A stretch of 53,174 nt of DNA from an uncultured bacterium (GTDB lineage Bacteria > Bacillota > Clostridia > Peptostreptococcales > Anaerovoracaceae): contig CAJMLL010000016.1 of NCBI GenBank assembly GCA_905214225.1, positions 1 through 53,174 on the forward strand, read 5' to 3'. Made by a program: the position numbers and the translations under genes. Of the stretch, positions 35,152 through 44,884 are shown piece by piece. The notes under the pieces were generated by a model that was given only the letters and a program-made list of their open reading frames with translations, ran no database searches and was not told where the DNA came from. Positions within the stretch are counted from its first letter, which is position 1; every line of letters begins with the position of its first letter.

Positions 35152-36132
35152 ATGAAACTCACATCCACATTCACGAAGCGCGCGCTTACCGTCGCGCTCT
35201 CCGCAGGCATGATCCTGGCTTATGCAGGCATGACCAGCAATTCTTACGCGGCAAAAGCCAAAAGCAAGGCGAAAACCGTAAAGCCGACAAAAATCACTCT
35301 GAAGACGAACTACACCACCATCGACGTAAAAGCCGCTGCAAAACTGTCCGTCAAGAGCATCAAGCCGGCAAAAGCTTCCAAAAAGCTGACTTACAAGTCC
35401 AGCAACACCAAGGTTGCAGCCGTTTCCAAGAGCGGCATTGTAACCGGTAAGAAAAACGGTACTGTCAAGATCACCGCAACATCTGCAGTAAACAAGAAAG
35501 TCAAAGCTTCCATCAAGATCAAGGTTAAAGATGTTAAGCCGACAGCCATCACACTGGACCAGCAGTTCCTTTCCTTCAAGGGAACAGCCAAGCTGGGATA
35601 CTCCATCGGCAAGGGCGTTTACGACAAGGGCGAGACATGGACATCTGCAGACCCGACAGTCGCAACGGTCGACACCAAAGGTGTCGTAACTGCAGTGAAC
35701 GACGGAAAGACCACAATCACCGTCAAGAACAATGAGACTGGTCTCACCGCATCCTGCACCGTTACAACCGGCATGAACGGAATCCGTGCAGAAGAAGTGA
35801 AGTCCATTGCTGACAATAAAACTTCCGGCTGGAAACTCATCGACGTCAGAGCAGCAGCAGATTATGCAAAAGGTCATGCTGATGGCGCAGTTAACGCCGA
35901 TATGGACGCTTATGTAAAATCCGACTCCGCGCACGATCAGGCACTTGCTGCAATCCAGACAGCCATCAAGGGCGACCCGGCAGGAACCAAATACGTCGTT
36001 CTCTGCTACTCCGGAAATGCATATGCAAGAAAGGGATACGCACTCCTCAAAGAAGCAGGTGTCAGTGAATCCAACATCTACAACCTGGCAGGCGGATACA
36101 TCGCACTGAATGCGCTGACCGCAGCAAAATAA
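35152..36132 (+). CDS. Exported Ig-like plus rhodanese protein, third of three
   Basis: 326 residues. A signal peptide ends near residue 35 (SNSYAAKA). Two bacterial Ig-like (Big_2) domains follow. The first covers about residues 45-125 (KPTKITLKTNYTTIDVK, SNTKVAAVSKSGIVTG). The second covers about 125-205 (PTAITLDQQFLSFKGTA, DPTVATVDTKGVVT). Both are rich in lysine. A single C-terminal rhodanese domain has KLIDVRAAADYAKGHADGAV near residue 228 and the catalytic loop VVLCYSGNAYARKG near 280. The Ig part likely tethers the enzyme to the wall by charge. There is no sorting signal. AAAGGAGG precedes the ATG. It is on the opposite strand from the other two rhodaneses, 2.1 kb away. Confidence 0.85.
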   Translation: MKLTSTFTKRALTVALSAGMILAYAGMTSNSYAAKAKSKAKTVKPTKITLKTNYTTIDVKAAAKLSVKSIKPAKASKKLTYKSSNTKVAAVSKSGIVTGKKNGTVKITATSAVNKKVKASIKIKVKDVKPTAITLDQQFLSFKGTAKLGYSIGKGVYDKGETWTSADPTVATVDTKGVVTAVNDGKTTITVKNNETGLTASCTVTTGMNGIRAEEVKSIADNKTSGWKLIDVRAAADYAKGHADGAVNADMDAYVKSDSAHDQALAAIQTAIKGDPAGTKYVVLCYSGNAYARKGYALLKEAGVSESNIYNLAGGYIALNALTAAK

Positions 36133-36544
36133 GCGGAGCTGCCGCTGACAGTTTCATGTAACAGCAGGCGCAGATGCGCAGAGTGCAGGGAAGTATACAT
36201 GCACTGCAGGCGGCGAGTGCTGCTGACTGAATTTGAACGCACGGCATTGAGGAAACAGCCTTCTCGCGGGAAGACCGGCCAGCAGGTACAGGTCGTTTGC
36301 CGATGATTAATCGAAAAACAGCGCACTGGGTCAGCTTCTCGCAAGTGGCAGCCGGCAGTTCACACATGCTGTCAGATTGCGCATAATTAAAGCATTGAAA
36401 AGATGAAGCCGGTGCCGGAGCTGCAGACGCAGCTTCCGGCACCGGCCTTTCATTGTCACCTTGGGCGGGTTATTTTTGTCTGATAATTCGACATCCGTGA
36501 AACCATGGGTCTGCAAAGAATATATTAATCGATCATCTGTATAT
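36133..36544. other. Intergenic gap with a strong hairpin
   Basis: No gene. The main feature is the hairpin at 36408-36446, listed separately. The rest is GC-rich without readable function. Confidence 0.35.
36408..36450 (+). terminator. Terminator of the Ig-rhodanese gene
   Basis: Very stable 17-bp stem with one bulge (36408-36424 with 36429-36446), a 4-base loop, followed by CTTTC. It lies 280 bases after the stop codon. The T-run is weak, and it could also serve the convergent esterase gene in the other direction. Confidence 0.5.
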
Positions 36545-37648
36545 TTACCCGAAGAAACGCATCAGGCCGTTATACAGATACGGATAGGTCTGCATGTAGC
36601 TGTGGGTGTGTCCCTGCCAGGAGCAGAAAGTGATGTTTCCCTTGCTGAAATCAGATGTCGGATCCACCCAGGTAAAGCCGGACTGCTTGCTGAGATCTTT
36701 TGCCTGCATCTCGGTGCCCTGGTTCATCATGTCCGCGCCTCCTGTCGCCGCGAACACGTAGACCTTCTTTCCGGCCGCCTTCTTCTTCACGCCGGCAGCG
36801 ATTTCTTTTGCGCTGCTCTGGCTCTGCGCCTGCTCGTAGCCGCCGGAACTTCCATAGTAGTACATCGGCATGCTCATCGGCAGATAATACTGGAAGACGT
36901 CGGCATAATTTTTCAGCGCGCGCCAGGTTGCGCAGCCGCCCATGGAGAATCCGCCAATTGCCCGGTGTGCTCTGGATGCTGTCAGACCCTCTTCACTCGT
37001 GGATGACGCGTAGGTGGAATACTTTGACTCTACGTACGGCGCCAGATTCTGCACGATTTCCTTGCTCACGGTGTCCAGCTGTCCATAGTAATAATTGCCG
37101 TAGACCGAGTTATATTCCACACCAACGACGATGGTCGGCTTGAGCTTTCCGTCCGCGATCATGTGGTCCAGAATGTTCTTAAATGGCCGCGGGCCTGTGG
37201 TCCAGCCGAGATAGGTATGATAAGTGCCGCCGTAGCCGTGCATCAGATAGAAAACATTATACTTCTTTGATGACGTGTAGCCCGCCGGAAGGTAAACCAG
37301 CGCCGGACGCTTATAGGTCACGCCGTTGATTTTTACCGTGTAGGTAATCTCATGCAGACTGCCCTGCTGCTTCGCCGGCGCAGTGTTTTCATAGGATGCA
37401 GGCATCGTCTTGATGCCGGACACCGCCGGAGGCTCCGCAGATTCTGTCTTTGCCGCAGTCTCATTACTGCCGCCTTTCTTCACGGTTTCCGACTGCGTCT
37501 TCTGTGATTTCCCTGTGGACGCCGCCTTATTCTTTCCGGACAAATTTCCCCCGCCAAGGAAGTGGACACACAGTGCTGCGATCAAAATGACCAGCAGCGC
37601 CACGAATACGTAAAATCTCTTGTGAATCCTGTATCTTTTCTTTTTCAT
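36545..37648 (-). CDS. Exported esterase of the CE1/feruloyl-esterase type
   Basis: 367 residues. An N-terminal signal anchor (residues 11-32, VFVALLVILIAALCVHFLG) is followed by a lysine/serine/threonine linker to about residue 90 and then an alpha/beta-hydrolase domain. Catalytic residues by motif are Ser in GGFSMGGCATW (near residue 235), Asp in ATGGADMMNQG and His in WQGHTHSYMQ. The oxyanion region is FYLMHGYGGTYHTYLGW. Family 1 carbohydrate esterases remove acetyl or feruloyl groups from plant polysaccharides; a peptidoglycan or glycan acetyl target is equally possible. AGAGGGT precedes the ATG. Not obviously in an operon. Confidence 0.86.
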   Translation of the reverse strand: MKKKRYRIHKRFYVFVALLVILIAALCVHFLGGGNLSGKNKAASTGKSQKTQSETVKKGGSNETAAKTESAEPPAVSGIKTMPASYENTAPAKQQGSLHEITYTVKINGVTYKRPALVYLPAGYTSSKKYNVFYLMHGYGGTYHTYLGWTTGPRPFKNILDHMIADGKLKPTIVVGVEYNSVYGNYYYGQLDTVSKEIVQNLAPYVESKYSTYASSTSEEGLTASRAHRAIGGFSMGGCATWRALKNYADVFQYYLPMSMPMYYYGSSGGYEQAQSQSSAKEIAAGVKKKAAGKKVYVFAATGGADMMNQGTEMQAKDLSKQSGFTWVDPTSDFSKGNITFCSWQGHTHSYMQTYPYLYNGLMRFFG

Positions 37649-37839
37649 CGCTTACCCTCTTATTATCTTCTATCTTCTTATCTGCTGACCTTCGCTGCAG
37701 TTTACACAGATCGCAGAAACACACTGCCTGTCTCCGGCCTGTAATCTCTCTGATCAGGAAACTCCGTCCTGTGAAAAACTGCCTGGCAGCACCACCCGGA
37801 CCTTTTCAGCTTGCGCATTGATTTTTGTCTGCAGAAAGA

Positions 37840-38631
37840 TCAGCCCAGCGCCACGTCCATGGCCATCATCATGGTAAACCCGACGGCAAACATAATGACG
37901 CCCACGTTGCTGTGCTCGCCCTGCGACATCTCCGGTACCAGCTCTTCCACCACGACGTAGACCATCGCGCCGGCCGCAAAACCCAGAAGATACGGCAGAA
38001 CCGGGATCATCAGCTCGGACAGCGCGATGGTGATCAGCGCCCCGACCGGTTCCACAACTCCGGACAGAAAGCCGCCGAGAAACGATTTTCCCTTTCCCAT
38101 GCCTTCAGAATGCAGCGGCATGGAAATGATGGCTCCTTCAGGAAAATTCTGGATCGCGATGCCCAGGGACAGGGCCAGCGCGCCTCCGGCAGTCAGTCCG
38201 GCGTTTCCGCCCAGCCATCCTGCGATGACCACGCCGACGGCCATTCCCTCCGGAATATTATGCAGGGTGACGGCCAGAACCATCATCGCCGTCTTGGTCA
38301 GGCGGCTTTTGGCCCCGGACGGCCCCTCGGCCTCCTCGCTGTTCAGATGGAAATGCGGAATCACGTGGTCCAGCAGAAGCAGGAACAGTGTACCGATCCA
38401 GAACCCGGCGAATGCAGGGAAAAACGCCAGCTTTCCCATGGCACGGCTCTGCTCCATGGACGGAACCAGAAGGCTCCAGATCGCAGCCGCCGTCATGACG
38501 CCGGCTGCGAATCCCTGCAGGATCCGCTCTACTTTCTGACTTAACTGATTTCTCATAAAGAATACGCATCCTGCTCCCAGAGTCGTTCCCATAAACGGTA
38601 TCAGGACGCCGTAAACTGCCTGTATGTTCAT
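37840..38631 (-). CDS. ZIP family metal transporter
   Basis: 263 residues, about eight membrane segments. The ZIP signature is clear in TM4 and TM5: AVTLHNIPEGMAVGVV (near residue 135), then the second metal-binding stretch LSLGIAIQNFPEGAIIS (near 170) and GFLSGVVEPVGAL. These His/Asn/Glu residues bind zinc or iron in the pore. A histidine-containing loop (DHVIPHFHLNSEEAEG) lies between TM3 and TM4. The start at 38631 has GGAGGGAG just before it; an earlier in-frame ATG does not. No metal-responsive operator is obvious. Confidence 0.94.
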   Translation of the reverse strand: MNIQAVYGVLIPFMGTTLGAGCVFFMRNQLSQKVERILQGFAAGVMTAAAIWSLLVPSMEQSRAMGKLAFFPAFAGFWIGTLFLLLLDHVIPHFHLNSEEAEGPSGAKSRLTKTAMMVLAVTLHNIPEGMAVGVVIAGWLGGNAGLTAGGALALSLGIAIQNFPEGAIISMPLHSEGMGKGKSFLGGFLSGVVEPVGALITIALSELMIPVLPYLLGFAAGAMVYVVVEELVPEMSQGEHSNVGVIMFAVGFTMMMAMDVALG

Positions 38632-38951
38632 GCTCCCTCCATTGTAACGCATTTTCACGACGATGTTCAGAGGATGTAAAAGGATCCGGAAATTTTCTTA
38701 CTTCTGCGCAGTCTGCAGATTTTCTGTCTCCGCTTCATGGATCATCCGCTCTTATACCTCTTACCTCTATCTTATCATCTTACTCCAAAGATAGAAATGC
38801 AATAAGCAAGGTCAGCTTAATTTCCTTTTTACCAGGAATGTACTGCCCCTTGATTCATTATGCATACCTTTTTAAAGAGCAATCAGTCGGGCGAAGATTC
38901 ACCCTGCTGGAGCTCTTCATCAATAACGGATACATAGCAGAGTTTCCCGCT
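38632..38951. other. Intergenic gap upstream of the ZIP gene
   Basis: About 320 bases without a gene. The ZIP gene promoter should be here on the minus strand, but no clean -35/-10 pair was found. Confidence 0.25.
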
Positions 38952-38987
38952 AAAAACGGCCGGACCATGCTCAGCACAGTCCGGCCG
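38952..38987 (-). terminator. Terminator of the thioester adhesin gene
   Basis: Minus strand: 9-bp stem CGGCCGGAC/GTCCGGCCG (38957-38965 with 38979-38987), 13-base loop, then five Ts (38956-38952). It ends the adhesin transcript 79 bases after the stop codon. Confidence 0.75.
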
Positions 38988-39065
38988 CCGGATCAGTCTG
39001 CAGAGACGCAGACGAAATGGAAAGCCATTCTCTTAACTTGTTCGGATTGTCTCCGGAAAAACCGT

Positions 39066-42000
39066 TTACTGACGGTCCTCGGAAGTCCGGTCATCACGGC
39101 GTTTTTTCTTCAGTGCCAGAACGCCAGCCAGTCCGCAGGCCGAGGTGAGCAAGAGCGCAATCATCACAGCCAAGTCAGTCTGGTCTCCGGTGCGGACGAG
39201 GGAACCGGAAGCGTTTCCGGAAGAGTCCGCGGACCCTGATGGATTGGTCTTTGCCAGACTGTTTTTCAGCGTCTTGGTATTGGCCGGCTGAATCTGACCG
39301 TTCGTCTTGCTCGACGTGGAACCGTTGGTCTTACTTCCTCCGGAAGAATTCTTGCCGGAAGAGTTGTTCGTGCTCCCGTTCGTCTTGTTTCCGCCGCTGT
39401 TTTCCTCTTTGCCGCCGTTTTCTTCCTTCGGCTTGGTGTAATGGTTGCTGATCTCCACGATGCCGGAGGAGTTTCCGCCGGAAATCGATGCTGTCAGCTT
39501 GTGATCGGCGCTTTCGGTTACTGTCACCGTCACCGGGTGCTGAGTTTCATCATAGGTGAAATTCTTATCACTGCCCTTGCTTTCCGTGACAATGTAATGA
39601 TATGTTCCAGCCTTCTCGTACTGGATCGTTCCAAAGGACGCCGGGCTCTCACTGCTGACGGTGATGCTCTTCACTCCGTTTACCGTGCCATCCGGCATCG
39701 GCGCATTATCCTTTGCCTGCAGATTCATCGTAAACGATGCGCCTTCCGGCCAGTTTCCGTCGTTGCCGATGATGAGCTTCTGGACGCGGAGGTCGGCGGA
39801 AGCAGGGGTGACAGTAATCGGAGTCTCTGGCGTACTCGGATACGTGTTCGTCACATCGACTGCTGTATCCGCGCCTTTAGAAACTGCTGCCTGCTTATCT
39901 TTCAGGATATTTCCCGCGGAGTCTTTATATGCGGTAAGCACTGTACCTCCGGCATTCGATTCCTTGATGGTGTATGTGTCCACCGGAAGATCTGTAAATG
40001 TATATTTCCCGTCTGTACTGAACTTGTCAAAGGAAACCGTTCGTGTCTCATTTGTGTTCTTCCCGGTTATGGTAAACGTAATCCCGTTCTTCTGCGTCTC
40101 CGTCAGCGGACTGTTGACAAAAGACTTGTGAATCGTCAGGCTTCCGGTCGGTGTGTATGTGTTTTTCAATTCCGCCGCAGTCGTACCATCTTTTGCTACC
40201 TTGATAGTCCCGGTAGTTTTTCCATTAACACTTACAGTAAGGGAATCCGCATATCCACTGACATCTGCACCGGATTCTGTAATTTTATATGTGCCTACCG
40301 GAAGATCTTTAACTGTATATGAGCCGTTTTGAAAATCCTTATATGAAACAGTTTTCGAAAATCCGCTGATGTCGTCCTGTCTCTGAAGGGTAAAAGTAAT
40401 CTTTGATGTATCCGGATTCGGATGATCGGTATCCTGGCCAAAATCAAAGGACTTTTTCAGCGTTAACGATCCGGTCGGCTTCTTTGAATATGTATTTGTA
40501 ATTATTTCCGAAGTTGTTTCTCCTGGAGAAACTGTCACCGTATCAGAATTCTCATATGTAGTTTTTACATCATATGCATCATTACCGAGTTCTGATTCGG
40601 TTACTTTATATTTTCCCGGTGTCAGTCCATATATTGTTTTTGACCCACTGCTATCAAGATCCGAATATTTCACCGTAATCGGTGTCATGTTCTTGGTGTT
40701 ATCATCCTCCCCCTGAATCGTAAAGGTGACTTTATTCTTTTCGGCAGTTTTCTGATCTTCCGTCATTCCATTCGCGAATGAGAATGATTTTGTAAGTTTC
40801 AGGCCGCCGGTGTTGTTCTTCACGGTAATACTGTCACTAACGTTCTTAGTCCCAAATGTCGCACCGATCATATTTTGAAAGACGTCTGCACTAGATATTG
40901 GTGAGTACACATTAATCTGATCTAAATATAATAAACGCCCGTCGGCACTCACAGTAACTTCCTGCGCCGGCTGTATGTTAGACGTAATTTTAAATGGAAC
41001 TCCTGCCTTCACTTGAGTTCCAACAGTACTTGTCATCCCATCCGGTAGACTAAGTGTATATGTGCCTTGATAAGAAGTATCTCCCTTAATAACAAGCTCA
41101 TCACTGGTCCACTGCCCATTTGAATACTTAAATTCTGGTTTCTCAGATTTCTCATCATTACGTACGATTTTAATATCATTAATATTTGTTTCCGGCCCTT
41201 CCAATATTGAGTTTTTAGTGCTATTTATTGCATTACTATAAAGCGTTTGTGCAAGTCCCGTGAGAGATTCTCCAGCTAATGTATTATTATTAACTCGATA
41301 TTTCTCCATCAAAGCCCAAATCGCTTCCTGGGTAGAGTACTGATAATAATAATTTTCATTGTACTTCGCAGTTGCATTAATAGCGTCAAGAGGAGTAGGA
41401 TAACCCTCCCTCCAATATCCTTGACTAATATCTTTACTACTACTATAAGATGTTGGTTTATATCCAGAAAGCATCGCAAATACAGCTTTATAAAAAACCG
41501 AACCTTTGATCGATGTATCAGTCTGAGCTGCTTGAAAAAAGTTATATAGGTTATCAAACTTTGCTATAACACGTTCCTTATCAGCGTCTGCCGACGTAGT
41601 ATTTACAAGGATTTGATAATCCTCATAAGAGTAATTATCGCTTCCTGTATACGTTACATCCTTTGTTTCCGGATTCTTATTTGTCGGATCATTATCGTCC
41701 GTTAATGTTCCTGAATACGTTCCATTACTAAAGTACTGAGAATACTTGGCACTTTTTTTAATTTCCTCTGGGATCTGAAGATATCGATTAAATTGTTCTT
41801 CATTAATCTCCTCAATTTTACAAATTCCAAGACCATTCTTCGGATATCCGGCATATAACACATATGCCAAAGCTTTACGAAATTCAGGTTTATTACTTAA
41901 ATCAACATATTTATTATTCAATTGATAGCTGGGAATCTGACGATATGTATCCGTAGTATGAGGCCAATGCAAACTATTGTTCATACAGTAAACAATGTTC

Positions 42001-42179
42001 TCATTGCTTTTATTACCAATATAGTGTACCCCCGTATTTGTATCATAATGTATTGATACAGAATCCTCTCCTCCGTCCCCAAACGACCAGAACGCCGTCA
42101 TAGCCGAGAAAATCATCGCTAAACTCAGCACAATGACCAGCGGCCGGTTCTTTCTATTTCGTGAATGTTTTCCTCCCAT
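39066..42179 (-). CDS. Cell-wall adhesin with thioester, B-type and isopeptide domains
   Basis: 1037-residue surface protein. A signal peptide (residues 12-32) is followed by a TQxA thioester domain: VYCMNNSLHWPH gives Cys 65, and YSTQEAIWAL near 283 supplies the Gln. Such domains bind host surfaces covalently. Next come three related B-type (DUF5979/Cna-B-like) repeats at about residues 455-755, each with a KSF lysine and TITES or NTY ends. An FctA/Spy0128-like isopeptide domain (about 760-880) follows, then a Gly/Asn/Ser/Thr linker. The C-terminus has LVRTGDQ, a hydrophobic stretch and a KKKRRDDR tail. LVRTG is a sorting signal with Val in place of Pro. No sortase gene is in the window. GGAG precedes the ATG by nine bases. 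Confidence 0.88.
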   Translation of the reverse strand: MGGKHSRNRKNRPLVIVLSLAMIFSAMTAFWSFGDGGEDSVSIHYDTNTGVHYIGNKSNENIVYCMNNSLHWPHTTDTYRQIPSYQLNNKYVDLSNKPEFRKALAYVLYAGYPKNGLGICKIEEINEEQFNRYLQIPEEIKKSAKYSQYFSNGTYSGTLTDDNDPTNKNPETKDVTYTGSDNYSYEDYQILVNTTSADADKERVIAKFDNLYNFFQAAQTDTSIKGSVFYKAVFAMLSGYKPTSYSSSKDISQGYWREGYPTPLDAINATAKYNENYYYQYSTQEAIWALMEKYRVNNNTLAGESLTGLAQTLYSNAINSTKNSILEGPETNINDIKIVRNDEKSEKPEFKYSNGQWTSDELVIKGDTSYQGTYTLSLPDGMTSTVGTQVKAGVPFKITSNIQPAQEVTVSADGRLLYLDQINVYSPISSADVFQNMIGATFGTKNVSDSITVKNNTGGLKLTKSFSFANGMTEDQKTAEKNKVTFTIQGEDDNTKNMTPITVKYSDLDSSGSKTIYGLTPGKYKVTESELGNDAYDVKTTYENSDTVTVSPGETTSEIITNTYSKKPTGSLTLKKSFDFGQDTDHPNPDTSKITFTLQRQDDISGFSKTVSYKDFQNGSYTVKDLPVGTYKITESGADVSGYADSLTVSVNGKTTGTIKVAKDGTTAAELKNTYTPTGSLTIHKSFVNSPLTETQKNGITFTITGKNTNETRTVSFDKFSTDGKYTFTDLPVDTYTIKESNAGGTVLTAYKDSAGNILKDKQAAVSKGADTAVDVTNTYPSTPETPITVTPASADLRVQKLIIGNDGNWPEGASFTMNLQAKDNAPMPDGTVNGVKSITVSSESPASFGTIQYEKAGTYHYIVTESKGSDKNFTYDETQHPVTVTVTESADHKLTASISGGNSSGIVEISNHYTKPKEENGGKEENSGGNKTNGSTNNSSGKNSSGGSKTNGSTSSKTNGQIQPANTKTLKNSLAKTNPSGSADSSGNASGSLVRTGDQTDLAVMIALLLTSACGLAGVLALKKKRRDDRTSEDRQ

Positions 42180-42244
42180 CCATTAATCTCCTTTTCTCTG
42201 ATGTGATAAAAATAACATATATCCCTCTGAATTACGACAATTAT

Positions 42245-42273
42245 ATATCATACAACTAGGAAATGTAAATCAA
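42245..42273 (-). promoter_or_regulatory. Candidate promoter of the thioester adhesin gene
   Basis: Minus strand: -35 TTGATT (42268-42273), 17-base spacer, -10 TGATAT (42245-42250), about 60 bases upstream of the ATG. AT-rich surroundings add uncertainty. Confidence 0.35.
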
Positions 42274-42912
42274 AATATTTTCATCAGAGCAGATAGTTAC
42301 AATGAAACAATGTCGTTTTATTCATAATGTTCCGGTAATTTTTTGCTTTTCTGTGCATCTCTATCTGTATTTATATGGTATCTGCTTACTGTTTCTCAAA
42401 CATATCTTTACTTACGCCGCAGACCGGGGCAGTCTCTCCCTCCTGCGCAGTCCGGTGAATGATGCCGCTGTGAATATGCCCCGGAATACGGCCTTCCGCA
42501 TACAGCTCGACCAGCCTGGTCTCCAGCATTCTCGTTTCAAGCTTTTCTCACAAATCAATTCATGTATACTTCATGCCATTAACCAATTTACAGGAAGACA
42601 GAAGTCACTATAGGCAGTTATGTTAATAGATTCTGAATGGATTCAGTGAAAACAAGCAGGCTGCGGTCCGATAATAATCGGTAAAATATATCGTAAGATT
42701 CAATCTGATAAAGTATACTATAGAAAGCACATGCATTTTTGCAGTGAGAAAAAAAGCCGGACACATGAGCATGTAAAACAGAAAGGAACGGAATGATATG
42801 GAATCCGGATCATTCTGCCGGCAGACTGGGATATTACTCTCTAAACAGTGACGCAGAGTACAAAAGCAGATAAACAGAGCGATGAATCGATTAACAACGA
42901 AAGAGATAAACA
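42274..42912. other. Long intergenic region before the aldo/keto reductase
   Basis: About 640 bases with no credible gene. AAAGTATACTATAG at about 42714 resembles the carAB -10 region, but no matching -35 was found. No repeat copy seen. Confidence 0.3.
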
Positions 42913-43746
42913 ATGGAATACATCACACTAAATAACGGCGTAAAGATGCCGATGCTTGGATTCGGCACCTTCAAGGCTGCCGGAGAAGACTGCAGCAATT
43001 CCGTGACAGAAGCGATCCGGGCCGGTTACCGGATGATCGACACGGCAGAAGCCTACGGAAATGAGAAAGATGTCGCGGCGGGCATCGCTGCCGCGGGTGT
43101 CGACCGGAAGGAACTTTTCCTGGTCACGAAAGTCAAGTTCCGTTCTTATGATCACGCGCGTGAGTCGGTACTCCAGTCCATGGAAAATCTTAAGACTGAT
43201 TACCTGGACCTGGTGCTGCTGCACTGGCCCTTCGGAAACTATTACGCAGCATGGCGGGAGCTGGAAAAGCTCTATGAAGAGGGAAAGATCCGCGCCATCG
43301 GCATTTCCAACTTCGATCCTGACCGCATGATCGACCTCATCAGTTTCAACCGGATCAAGCCGCAGGTAAATCAGACAGAAACCAACCTTTATTGTCAGCG
43401 GCAGAAAGAACACGAATGGGAAGATCAGTACGACATCGCTCATATGGCCTACTCTCCGCTGGGCCAGGGTCAGGCAAAAACCATGTTTGCTGAACCGAAA
43501 GTACAGGCCATCGCAGCTGCACACGGCAAATCACCGGCCCAGGTTCTGCTCCGCTTCCTGATGCAGAGCGGTGTGATCGTGATTCCGAAATCAGTTCACG
43601 CGGACCGGATCCGCCAGAATTTCGATGTCTTCGATTTCCATCTGACTGAAGAAGAAATGGAGCGGCTGCGCTCACTCGATAAGGCCCAGCCGGTCGGCGG
43701 CAGGGCGGAAGATGTGGACCGCCTTCTGCAGGCTCTGACCTGGTAA
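42913..43746 (+). CDS. Aldo/keto reductase
   Basis: 277-residue NADPH-dependent oxidoreductase with a TIM barrel, of the YtbE/2,5-diketogluconate reductase-like group. The catalytic tetrad is visible: Asp in MIDTAEAYGNE (near residue 42) with Tyr just after, Lys in FLVTKVKF (near 72), His in VLLHWPFGNY (near 103). The cofactor phosphate pocket appears late as VIPKSVHADRIRQNFDVF. The substrate is not predictable. The start has a weak AAAGAGA site. The gene stands alone on the plus strand between minus-strand surface genes. Confidence 0.92.
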   Translation: MEYITLNNGVKMPMLGFGTFKAAGEDCSNSVTEAIRAGYRMIDTAEAYGNEKDVAAGIAAAGVDRKELFLVTKVKFRSYDHARESVLQSMENLKTDYLDLVLLHWPFGNYYAAWRELEKLYEEGKIRAIGISNFDPDRMIDLISFNRIKPQVNQTETNLYCQRQKEHEWEDQYDIAHMAYSPLGQGQAKTMFAEPKVQAIAAAHGKSPAQVLLRFLMQSGVIVIPKSVHADRIRQNFDVFDFHLTEEEMERLRSLDKAQPVGGRAEDVDRLLQALTW

Positions 43747-43822
43747 TGGCAGACAAAAGATAAAACGCAAGGGGCTCCTGTATTATGCCCATCTGAGCAT
43801 CATGCCACAGCCCCGCCATTAC

Positions 43823-44500
43823 TTATTCTTGATCACTTTCAGAAAATGCACCCGAGTAATTCGAGATTGTAGAAATCAGGCCGCCAGAGATGGCATTCAT
43901 GAAATCACCCGTGTCAGACAGCTTATTGATCTTCCACTTGCCGTCATCTTTTGTCAGCTTGACAGAAACCATTTTCGAATAGCTTTTCTTCTTCAGTTTA
44001 TCAAGTTTCTGGCTGAAAATTGTCGCAGCAAGTGCATCAATCTTTTTATCACTTGCTCCGGACATAGCCAGCGCAAAAGCCTGTTCGATGTAATCACTGA
44101 CGAAATCCGAGAATGCAGAGCCAAATGCATAGGTTTTGATTTTCACCTTTACGGTCGCTTTATCACCATTGACCTTCTCACTGAGGACTTCGTAATCAAA
44201 ATCCAGGAGCTTTTTCTGAAGCTGTTTCTCTATCACCTTGTCCAATTCTGTGTCAGAACTCTTCTCATCGGATTTCTTTTCTGTGTCATAGATATTGTCG
44301 GACAGGTCAAAATTACCGTCTGCATATACATCTTTAATTGTATCGCTGTCGCTCTCCTGCACCGCCTTCAGAAATTTCTCAGTCACCTGTGTTGGGGATT
44401 CTGTCAGGCCGCAGCCGGCCAGCATCACTGTCATAGCCAGAATTATTACAACTGCTGCGATTCTGCGTATTCGGGTTTGCAATTTATCCATTTTCATCAT
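43823..44500 (-). CDS. Lipoprotein of unknown function (DUF5105-like)
   Basis: 225 residues with a lipoprotein signal: hydrophobic stretch IRRIAAVVIILAMTVMLAGC, Cys near residue 30. The mature part is lysine- and serine-rich with EKFLKAVQESDSDTIKDVYA and a final DDGKWKINKLSDTGDFMNAI. This resembles the NTF2-like DUF5105/DUF4878 lipoproteins, in which a short cone-shaped domain follows the lipobox. AAGGAG sits eight bases before the ATG. No operon partner is seen. Confidence 0.8.
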   Translation of the reverse strand: MMKMDKLQTRIRRIAAVVIILAMTVMLAGCGLTESPTQVTEKFLKAVQESDSDTIKDVYADGNFDLSDNIYDTEKKSDEKSSDTELDKVIEKQLQKKLLDFDYEVLSEKVNGDKATVKVKIKTYAFGSAFSDFVSDYIEQAFALAMSGASDKKIDALAATIFSQKLDKLKKKSYSKMVSVKLTKDDGKWKINKLSDTGDFMNAISGGLISTISNYSGAFSESDQE

Positions 44501-44884
44501 TCACACTCCTTTTCTCACATTGCTTTCTGACATAATATATGCTATCACATCTATTGTGCGTATTGCAATTTATTTTTTGATCAACTGAATTAAAGACAAA
44601 AACGTCAGAATATTAGACATCGGGAATCTATTATCTCTTACCCATTCTATCAAGACAGGTGGCTGCCAGTGGCCGTATTGATTTTTTCTGAACTCCTTTC
44701 GACTTTCTGTTTTATCTGCTATTATTTCAACGGTGGTCTCCCCCCGTCGGCAGAAGATACATAAAACCAGATTGTTACATCTATTATTGTCCAGAACAAC
44801 TCGGTCTTTTCTGACTCGGTTTCTATCGAGTTAAATATCTCATACAGCTATTTCGGGAAAAGATAAGTATCACAGAAACAGCAA
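44501..44884. other. Intergenic gap without recognised features
   Basis: About 380 bases, AT-rich, no gene and no clear signal apart from a possible promoter zone for the minus-strand lipoprotein near 44540. Confidence 0.25.

Noticed and set aside
36408..36450. Hairpin as a small RNA gene
   Set aside because: No promoter in range; it fits a terminator for one of the convergent genes.
42302..42613. Plus-strand 103-codon frame before the aldo/keto reductase
   Set aside because: No ribosome site, low-quality translated text, no similarity to known proteins by eye.
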